A stretch of 20,037 nucleotides of DNA from Chthoniobacterales bacterium (GTDB taxonomy: Bacteria; Verrucomicrobiota; Verrucomicrobiia; Chthoniobacterales; JACTMZ01). The stretch spans positions 1 through 20,037 of the forward strand of contig JAFMJK010000014.1 in NCBI GenBank assembly GCA_017853515.1, written 5' to 3'. Shown piece by piece: positions 14,220 through 20,037 of the stretch (positions are counted from its first letter, which is position 1; each line of letters starts with the position of its first letter). The notes beneath the pieces were generated by a model. That model made no database searches and had not been told where the DNA came from. It saw only the letters and a list, made by a program, of their open reading frames with translations. Position numbers and translations under genes: made by a program.

Positions 14220-15028
14220 GCCTGCGAAAGTTTCTCGAATTCCGCGACGGGCGCGACACGCCGAAGCCGTTTCTCGACCATATCGAGGATCTCCGCCGCA
14301 TGATTGTGCGCATGGCCCTCGCGCTCGGCATCTGCATGGGCGCGGCCTTCCTCTTCCGCGGGGAACTCGCCGCCTTCATCCAGGCCCCCTTGCTGGCCGT
14401 GGATCCGGCCCGCGCGGACAACCTGCAATCGCTCGGGGTGGCCGATTCCATGACCATCTCGTTGCGTCTGGCTTTTTACGGCGGATTGATCGTTTCCTTT
14501 CCCGTCCTTCTCTATTTCCTCGCGGAGTTTGTTTTGCCGGCTCTGACCGCGAGGGAGCGCCGGGTGGTGATGGCGGCTTCCATAATCGGCTTCGGTCTCT
14601 TCCTTGCCGGGGCGGCCTTCGCCTTTTACGCCGTGCTGCCCGCCACGCTGGAGTTTTTCTTCCGCGACGCGCAAATGATGCAGTGGCGCCCGACGTGGAC
14701 GGTCGGCGAATACTATGCTTTCACCACGCAATTCGTCCTGGCCTTCGGTCTGGCCTTCGAGCTGCCGGTGGTTGTGCTGGCCCTGGTCAAAGTCGGACTG
14801 CTCGACCACGCGCAGATGAAATCGACGCGGCCCTACGCGATTGTGGTCATCTTCCTGCTCGCCGCGGTCATCACCCCCACGCCGGATGTCTTCACCTTGG
14901 TCCTGATGGGCGGACCCATGGTGCTGCTCTACGAGGCGTGTATCTGGATCGCGCGGTGGATGGAAAAACGCGACGCGCTCACCACACCCGCCGCAGACCA
15001 TAGCGATCGAACACCGGATCGCGACTGA
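14216..15028 (+). CDS. tatC: Twin-arginine translocase subunit TatC
   Basis: TatC is the multi-spanning receptor of the Tat pathway, which exports folded proteins carrying a twin-arginine signal. The 270-residue protein shows the conserved N-terminal PFLDHIEDLRRMI (18-30), FYGGLIVSFPVLLYFLAEFVLP (87-108, given by its ends, with E104), FGLAFELPVVVLAL (177-190, with E182 of the functionally important F-E-x-P motif) and TPTPDVF (220-226). Six hydrophobic spans are visible. The GTG at 14216 is favoured because it lies about 9 bases after GGGAGGG (14201-14207) and overlaps the preceding stop in GTGA. No tatA or tatB is in the window. The last 16 residues (255-270) are polar, unlike the rest, and are read antisense to the toxin relic that follows. 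Confidence 0.93.
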   Translation: MSLRKFLEFRDGRDTPKPFLDHIEDLRRMIVRMALALGICMGAAFLFRGELAAFIQAPLLAVDPARADNLQSLGVADSMTISLRLAFYGGLIVSFPVLLYFLAEFVLPALTARERRVVMAASIIGFGLFLAGAAFAFYAVLPATLEFFFRDAQMMQWRPTWTVGEYYAFTTQFVLAFGLAFELPVVVLALVKVGLLDHAQMKSTRPYAIVVIFLLAAVITPTPDVFTLVLMGGPMVLLYEACIWIARWMEKRDALTTPAADHSDRTPDRD

Positions 15029-15249
15029 TGATATCCATCCCGCGCTGGCGGGCTTGAACCACTTGGATGCGGTCGAACGGATCGCCGTGCACCGGTTCGA
15101 GGTGCTCGAGCTTGAGTTTTGCCCAAGCCGACCTTGATGGTCGCTTGGCAGACCGAGGCGAGACTGACGCGGCGCTCCCAGGACTCGTGCTGCAAGATGT
15201 CCGTGGCGCGCCGCCCGAAGCCGCGTTCGCCCTCGAGGAACCCGACCCG
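14979..15249 (-). pseudogene. Decayed VapC/PIN-domain toxin
   Basis: Two overlapping reading frames on the minus strand together encode most of a VapC-type PIN toxin, a ribonuclease of type II toxin-antitoxin systems. The first frame (about 15249 to 15117) contains FLEGERGFGRRATDILQ and SLASVCQATIKVGLGK, where intact VapC has WFLEGD-RLS and SxASVWEIAIKxSLGK. The second frame (about 15115 to 14979) contains HGDPFDRIQVVQARQRG and DPVFDRYGLRRVW, the typical PIN C-terminus. One extra A in the AAAA run near 15117-15120 shifts the frame; removing it joins GLGK directly to LKLEHLEP. The first catalytic Asp (usually in LLDTHxxLW) is missing at the N-terminus, and about 35-40 residues between GLGKLKL and HGDPFDR are absent. 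No antitoxin gene is seen beside it. The last 50 bases overlap tatC on the other strand. Confidence 0.8.
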
Positions 15250-15317
15250 CGCAAAGTCTGACTGGTTGGAAAATCCGGCTATTTCCCGGGGCGAATCGTC
15301 CCGTTATGCTTGCCGGG

Positions 15318-16199
15318 ATGCGAATTGTTTCCCTTCTGCCCAGTGCGACCGAAATCGTCGCCGAGCTTGGTCTGGCCGATTCGCTGGTTGGACGCTCCCA
15401 CGAATGCCAATGGCCCGAGACGGTGCGGAGCGTTCCGGTTGTCTCCGCGAGCAAGATCGATTCCGCGGCGTTGAGCGGGCGGCAGATTGACGCGGCCGTG
15501 CGCGCAGCGGTGGAAAAGGGCGAGGCGCTCTACGCGGTGGATGGCGATCTTCTGGCTTCTTTGCGGCCGGACTTCATCATCACGCAGGATTTATGCAAAG
15601 TTTGCGCCGTTTCGGGAGCGGACATCGCCGATGTCGGTGCGAAAGTGATTTCACTCGGTCCCCGCACGCTCTCCGAAGTGGCCGAGTCGGTGCGTTACCT
15701 GGGGCGTGAACTCGGCGCGGTCGATCGGGCCAATGCGACGGCAAAGAAAATGATCGAGCGCATCGAAGTCGTGCGCCAAGCCGCGCAGGGAAAGCGCCGC
15801 CCGCGCGTCTTTGTCGCGGAATGGATCGACCCGCCGTTCGCCTGCGGCCATTGGATTCCGGAAATGGTGGCGGCGGCCGGCGGCGACGAGGTCATGGGAC
15901 GCGCGGGGCAACGCTCCTTCCCCACGACATGGGAAGCGGTGCGCGCCGCAAAGCCGGAGCTTGTCATTGCTGCGCCCTGCGGTTTCGACGAAGGGCGTTC
16001 TGCCCGCGAAGCCCGGTCGGTTGACGCCGGATGCCCGGTGGTTGCGGTGGATGCAGACCGCTACTTCGTGCGGCCCTCGCCTTCATTGGCGGACGGCGTG
16101 GAAGTCTTGGCGCGTATTTTCAACGAGGTGGAGGGTTGCAAGGTCGTGGGTGGCACTTCGGCCATCGGGGCGGATGCGGCTTTTCCGAAACCGCTCTAG
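15318..16199 (+). CDS. BtuF-like cobalamin-binding protein, no signal peptide
   Basis: The 293-residue protein resembles periplasmic-binding-protein-fold proteins of the BtuF/FecB type. It opens MRIVSLLPSATEIVAELGL, has SHECQWPE (27-34), a first half with the TQDLCKVCAVS segment, and WIDPPFACGHWIPEM (about 169-183), all typical of the group annotated as cobalamin-binding proteins. Unlike true BtuF it has no signal peptide or lipobox, so it is probably cytoplasmic or exported in another way, and it may not be a transport component. No btuC or btuD and no cobalamin riboswitch lies nearby. The ATG at 15318 matches the usual family start, and an ATG four codons earlier at 15306 is possible. Its TAG stop overlaps the TAG stop of the convergent giant gene within CTAG. 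Confidence 0.85.
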   Translation: MRIVSLLPSATEIVAELGLADSLVGRSHECQWPETVRSVPVVSASKIDSAALSGRQIDAAVRAAVEKGEALYAVDGDLLASLRPDFIITQDLCKVCAVSGADIADVGAKVISLGPRTLSEVAESVRYLGRELGAVDRANATAKKMIERIEVVRQAAQGKRRPRVFVAEWIDPPFACGHWIPEMVAAAGGDEVMGRAGQRSFPTTWEAVRAAKPELVIAAPCGFDEGRSAREARSVDAGCPVVAVDADRYFVRPSPSLADGVEVLARIFNEVEGCKVVGGTSAIGADAAFPKPL

Positions 16200-19100
16200 G
16201 GTTGGGTGGCGATAATGCGCAGGAACGCGCGGCCATTAGCAGGCTGAACCGTCGCCTCGTATTGCTCATAGCCCGAGGGCACATCGCCGGGTTGCGGATC
16301 TGTCTTCGTAGCGATCTCCGTTCCCGGGAATCCTCCCGGTAGATCCGTCGAGGTTTGCACGGTAAGATCCGCGCCGATGCGTTGCCAGTAGACGACTTTG
16401 AGTTGTCCGCCGGCCGACGCAACGCTGCGCGCCCAACCGTCGCCGCGCGTCGGATCGCGACCGAGATCGAACTCCATCCGGTTGTTCAGGCCGTCGCGGT
16501 CGGCGTCGGCATCTTCGGCCGCATCGGCTGAGTCCAAATTGTAGTCTGCGATCCACGACTGGAACGCGGTGCCTTGGTTCGCGGAGACCGAAACCGTCGC
16601 CGTGGCGGTGTTGTAGTTGGCTGCGTCCGTCGGTGTGAAGATGACCTGATATTGTGCAGTGCCTGCGGTCGTCACTTTTTCGTCCGGGTTGCTCCAGGCA
16701 AACGTGCCCGGCACCGAGGCGGTGCCTCCGCTCAGCGTGGAGGCCGACAACTTTTGTCCCGCGGTGAGGGGCGAGGCAGTCGGCGGTTGCGTGATGTTCG
16801 GCGCGGCTTTGCCCACGATCACGGTGCGCGTGGCCGTGCCGACGTTTCCGGCGGTGTCGGTCCCCGAATAGGTGACGATGTAGGTTCCCGCCAGGGAGGT
16901 GTTCACGCTGCCGCTGACGGTGGCAGTGGTCGAGAGACCGCCGCTGACCGATGCTCCAAGCTCCGTGTAGCTTTGTCCGATGGTGAGGTTGACCGTTGCC
17001 TGCCCGTTGAGGGTGATGGTCGGCGGCGTTTGGTCCAGCCCGCGCAGGGAGGTAATGTAGCTGCGGTTGCTCGCAGTGTTGCCCAAGCCGAATTCCAGAC
17101 TGGATGTGGTGAGTGCGGCTTTATCCTCTGTCGAGTTGTAGCCGGAGAGCGATGTAGCTGTGGCGTAGACAACAGCACGAGAGTTGTTGAGCGACTGGTC
17201 GGAGCGGATCTTTTTTCCTGTGTAGGAGCCATAGACGGTCGTGCCAGAAGCCCTGCCTGCGGCCAGAGCATGGATGCCGCCGGCAAACCCCTCGACCCCC
17301 ATGGACGCGGGTTTGATCAACACCATCTCCAGATCATCGATGTCGAAACCCGCCGCTTCCTGCTTGATGAGTGTCGAGTTGCCAAGATTGACGCGAAGCA
17401 CGAAGTCGGCCGGATCGGTGTCCTCCGTGCTTTGCGTTCCGGCGGAGAGAACGATCAGTGTGCCGGCTTTGACCTTCGACCAGATTTCGTGATCGGCGAA
17501 ACGGAACTTTCCGCCATCGTCTGCGGTTCGGTTGGCGCTGAAATCCTTGAGGATCATGCCGCGCATGTCCACCGGCGGCCCGGGTGCCGCATCGTTCGTG
17601 CTTCCGATGACCAGAAGCTCCACCCGGTCCGGCAATCCGTTCTGGAATTTGTTCACCACCACGCTGGTGGGAATGCTGTTTTGTTCCGTGCTGCTCACCA
17701 CGCGCAGGTTGTAGTTTGTCGTTGTCGTGCCGTCTTGGGTGGTAGCGGAAACGGAGAAAATGTTTGTTCCCGCGGCGCTTGGAACGACGCCCGATATGAT
17801 GCCGTTGGTCTGATTAATTTGCACAGTGCCGGGGAGCCCCGATGCGCCGAAAGAAGTGGCAACAAGGGATCCGCCGATCAGGACTCTGGTCCTGAAGGAG
17901 GTGCTGGTGTAAGCGGAGCCGCTCAAGGGCGAAATGATCGGCGGTCCGACAGGGACCGTGACGGTGCCGCTTACCGCAAGGTATTTGCTCTCGGCTCCGC
18001 CGCCACTGTGCTCGATCGAACCGGTGAAAGTTCCCGCCGTGGCGGAACTCAGGCGCACGAAGATTTCCTGCGCGTTGATGTTGCCGGTTTCGTCGGGCAT
18101 CAGCGTGAGCGCGGAGCCGAACGAATTGTTGTTGCTGCTAATCTGGAAGCCGGCGGGCGCAGAGATGGTGACGGGCTCGGTCAGCCCGACGCCGCTCACG
18201 TTGTAGGATTGCGTCAGCGACGGTGTGCCTGTCTTGGTGCTGAATCCGGTCAGGCTCCACGCCGAGAGATCGAGCGTCGCGGCGGCGACGTCGGTAAAGC
18301 CGTCGAGCTGGACGTATTTGGGAACGGAGTTCGCGCCCGAGTTGATGATCGCGCCGGAGTTTTCTCCCAGCGGCGCGGAAGACTTCATGCGGACGTCGAT
18401 TGTGGCGTTGATCGTGCGGTCGGGCGCCGGCGCAATGGTCAACTCATCGAAGTAGCTCGCTCCGCCGTCATCGCTGACTTCGAAATTTCCCGGGGCGAGG
18501 ACGGTGATTGCTTCGCCCAGATCGGAACCGGTGAGGATGTAGGTCTGGGCGGCGCTGGCCTGCCCGAAATTACCGGCGAATGTCAGCTCCGCTTGCGACA
18601 CCTCGATGACGGGTGCCAGAACGATGATGGCGAGTGTTGCCGTGTCGCTGCCCGAAGCATTGCTTGCCGTGATCGAGACGCTCGAGCTTCCCGCGCTCGT
18701 CGGCGTGCCGCTGATCACGCCCGTGAGGGGATCGATGCTCAACCCTGCGGGCAGCCCGCTGGCCAGATAGGTTGTCGGGGAATTGCTCGCCGTGATCTGA
18801 TAGTTGAAGTCCGCACCGACCGCCGCCGTGGCGGTGAAAGGACCGCTGATTGCTGGCGCGTTGGGATCTGGGTTCACCGTAAGTGTGAGGTTTGCTGTGC
18901 CGGTGCCGCCCGCGTTGCTCGCGCTGAGTGTGACAGCGTAACTGCCTGTTGTCGTCGGTGTGCCGCTGATCAGTCCGGTTGCGTTGTCAACGCTCAGTCC
19001 TGGAGGAAGCCCTGTTGCGTCAAAGCTGCTTGGAGAGTTGCTCGCGGTGATTTGATATTGGAACGCGGTGTTTAGCGCAGCGGAGGCGATCAAGTTACTG

Positions 19101-20037
19101 GTGATCGAGGGCGCCGGCTGCGGATTGATCGTGAGCGTAAGCGTGGCTGTGCCGTCGCCATTTGCATTGCTTGCGGTGAGATTCACAGTGAAGGTGCCTG
19201 GCATTGTTGGCGTGCCGCTGATCAGTCCAGTCGTGTTGTCAACGCTGAGTCCGGTGGGCAGTCCCGAGGCGCTGAAATCCGTCGGCAAGTTATCCGCCGT
19301 GATCTGGTAGCTGAATGGGCTATCCACGGTGCCTGTCGCCGTTGACCCGCTTGTTATCACAGGCTTGGGGGCCGACACGCCGCTCGTGGTGATCGTCACC
19401 TTCAGGTCGTCGATGCGCCAGTTCGCCGTCCCAGTTGTTGGTGATCCAGTGCCGTTGTAACCGTAGAGGCGAAAGGTAACCTGCGAAGCCCCGCTGAGAG
19501 ATAGCCCCGTGTTGCTGTGGAACGCCCAAGTGCTGTTCGCGGCCATGGTTCCCGCGGTGATGTTTGAACTATAGTTGTCGGCCGAGCTTCTCAGGGCGTA
19601 AGCCTGTGGTCCGGTGCCGGTGCTGCGGGAGCCAAAAGAAATATCCGAGAGGTTGAAGGTCACGCCGTTTTGGGGCGTAACCGTGAATTCGAAATAGGCA
19701 CTCCCGTTCGCTGTCGTGGTCAGAGTGCCAATTCGGGCTGCCGCGCCCGCGTTGTTGCCACCGCTCGCCCCCGCGTAGCCAGTGGAGGAGGAAGTCGTGG
19801 TCAAGAGAGTGGTCGTGCCATTGTTATTCCCTTGGCTGACGCTGCCGATCGAGACTCCGGTTGGCACACCGGAGGAAGGGGTCGCGGTTGCGAAATCCCA
19901 TGTGGCCGTGGAAGTTTCCCCGCTACCGGGCGCGTTGATGTTGCCCGAGACGCTCACGTCTTGTTGATTAGTCACGCCGCCACCGGTGTGGGTGATGTTT
20001 CCCGACCGACTGCCGGTTGTGGCCGATGCGGCAAGCC
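16196..20037 (-). CDS. Giant modular extracellular protein, 5' end outside the window (Ig-like, lamin-tail and calcium-loop modules)
   Basis: The frame is open to the right edge, so only the C-terminal 1279 residues are seen. In visible numbering the modules are: the end of a beta repeat (1-35), a Ser/Thr/Asn/Gly-rich beta-sandwich ending TANWRIDDLKVTI (45-217), three He_PIG Ig-like repeats (222-304, 306-389, 393-474), two copies of an unnamed ~105-residue beta repeat (475-580, 586-694), a degenerate fourth He_PIG (697-782), a lamin-tail-like module beginning VVVNKFQNGLPDRVELLV (790-1000), a DUF5011-like domain from TPPTITLNG (1002-1076), an MBG-like domain (1078-1153), and a tail with DADADRDGLNNRMEFDLGRDP (1175-1195), an Asp-rich calcium-loop type motif, ending FLRIIATQP. 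The composition and modules indicate an exported, probably surface or secreted protein. No enzyme active site is visible in this part. There is no PEP-CTERM or LPXTG anchor. Confidence 0.88.
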   Translation of the reverse strand, partial: LAASATTGSRSGNITHTGGGVTNQQDVSVSGNINAPGSGETSTATWDFATATPSSGVPTGVSIGSVSQGNNNGTTTLLTTTSSSTGYAGASGGNNAGAAARIGTLTTTANGSAYFEFTVTPQNGVTFNLSDISFGSRSTGTGPQAYALRSSADNYSSNITAGTMAANSTWAFHSNTGLSLSGASQVTFRLYGYNGTGSPTTGTANWRIDDLKVTITTSGVSAPKPVITSGSTATGTVDSPFSYQITADNLPTDFSASGLPTGLSVDNTTGLISGTPTMPGTFTVNLTASNANGDGTATLTLTINPQPAPSITSNLIASAALNTAFQYQITASNSPSSFDATGLPPGLSVDNATGLISGTPTTTGSYAVTLSASNAGGTGTANLTLTVNPDPNAPAISGPFTATAAVGADFNYQITASNSPTTYLASGLPAGLSIDPLTGVISGTPTSAGSSSVSITASNASGSDTATLAIIVLAPVIEVSQAELTFAGNFGQASAAQTYILTGSDLGEAITVLAPGNFEVSDDGGASYFDELTIAPAPDRTINATIDVRMKSSAPLGENSGAIINSGANSVPKYVQLDGFTDVAAATLDLSAWSLTGFSTKTGTPSLTQSYNVSGVGLTEPVTISAPAGFQISSNNNSFGSALTLMPDETGNINAQEIFVRLSSATAGTFTGSIEHSGGGAESKYLAVSGTVTVPVGPPIISPLSGSAYTSTSFRTRVLIGGSLVATSFGASGLPGTVQINQTNGIISGVVPSAAGTNIFSVSATTQDGTTTTNYNLRVVSSTEQNSIPTSVVVNKFQNGLPDRVELLVIGSTNDAAPGPPVDMRGMILKDFSANRTADDGGKFRFADHEIWSKVKAGTLIVLSAGTQSTEDTDPADFVLRVNLGNSTLIKQEAAGFDIDDLEMVLIKPASMGVEGFAGGIHALAAGRASGTTVYGSYTGKKIRSDQSLNNSRAVVYATATSLSGYNSTEDKAALTTSSLEFGLGNTASNRSYITSLRGLDQTPPTITLNGQATVNLTIGQSYTELGASVSGGLSTTATVSGSVNTSLAGTYIVTYSGTDTAGNVGTATRTVIVGKAAPNITQPPTASPLTAGQKLSASTLSGGTASVPGTFAWSNPDEKVTTAGTAQYQVIFTPTDAANYNTATATVSVSANQGTAFQSWIADYNLDSADAAEDADADRDGLNNRMEFDLGRDPTRGDGWARSVASAGGQLKVVYWQRIGADLTVQTSTDLPGGFPGTEIATKTDPQPGDVPSGYEQYEATVQPANGRAFLRIIATQP
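18614..19369 (-). repeat. Three tandem He_PIG-encoding repeats within the giant gene
   Basis: Three consecutive units of about 250 bp (near 19124-19369, 18869-19120 and 18614-18859) encode He_PIG Ig-like domains. Each contains the core SYQIT or NYQITASNSP, then GLPxGLSxD, TGxISGTPT and a closing SNAxGxxTATL. The plus-strand sequence gtgccgctgatca recurs in all three, showing that the DNA as well as the protein is repetitive. The first two units are the most alike, which suggests recent duplication. Confidence 0.85.

Noticed and set aside
15262..15317. Cobalamin riboswitch before the BtuF-like gene
   Set aside because: Only about 55-70 bases separate the relic from the start codon, too short for the riboswitch, and no B12-box-like sequence is present.
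14183..15454. 423-codon minus-strand frame across tatC and the toxin relic
   Set aside because: It is mostly antisense to tatC and lies in a different frame from both recognisable toxin segments.
16574..19075. 833-codon plus-strand frame opposite the giant protein gene
   Set aside because: It is rich in Arg, Gly, Cys and Asp with no recognisable domain, whereas the minus strand shows repeated Ig-like modules and a lamin-tail.

Overview
The window is about 20 kb of compact, GC-rich bacterial chromosome, and I found no prophage, CRISPR array, tRNA or rRNA. The best guess for the host is Verrucomicrobiota. The basis is the very large secreted protein at the right end (He_PIG Ig-like repeats, lamin-tail module, Asp-rich calcium-loop tail), the short ProB without a PUA domain, and the mix of housekeeping genes. 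The phylum assignment is inference.

Layout from left to right. (1) Positions 1-173 hold no convincing gene but contain a 66-bp double hairpin that looks like a REP doublet (REPIN/BIME-like element). (2) 174-4155, minus strand: a tight operon tmk - holB - proB - ABC-2 permease - membrane-anchored TPR-like protein, with overlaps of 20 and 4 nt and gaps of 2 nt or less. (3) 4219-8178, plus strand: four genes joined by 4-nt start/stop overlaps, encoding a D-2-hydroxyacid dehydrogenase, an EVE-domain protein, a secreted GH13 alpha-amylase-family enzyme and a PAP2 membrane phosphatase. (4) 8175-9631, minus strand: nrdR, a protein whose N-terminal half resembles a second, divergent ATP-cone, and a HIT-family hydrolase. 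A palindrome resembling an NrdR box exactly fills the spacer of the likely nrdR promoter. (5) 9717-10924, plus strand: a MogA/MoaB-type molybdopterin protein and a histidine phosphatase, ending at a hairpin terminator shared with (6) rpiA on the minus strand. (7) 11795-15028, plus strand: fur - argH - NUDIX hydrolase - tatC. (8) 14979-15249, minus strand: the decayed remains of a VapC/PIN toxin, overlapping the end of tatC. (9) 15318-16199, plus strand: a BtuF-like cobalamin-binding protein without a signal peptide. (10) 16196 to the right edge, minus strand: the C-terminal 1279 residues of a giant modular extracellular protein whose start lies outside the window.

The housekeeping operons cover dTMP synthesis and clamp loading (tmk, holB), proline and arginine synthesis (proB, argH), the pentose phosphate pathway (rpiA), ribonucleotide reductase control (nrdR), metal-dependent regulation (fur) and Tat export (tatC). 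No complete new defence or mobile system is visible. The items most worth following up are the REPIN-like element, the ATP-cone-like partner in the nrdR operon with the nrdR promoter palindrome, the toxin relic that supplies the antisense of the TatC tail, and the repeated modules of the giant protein.
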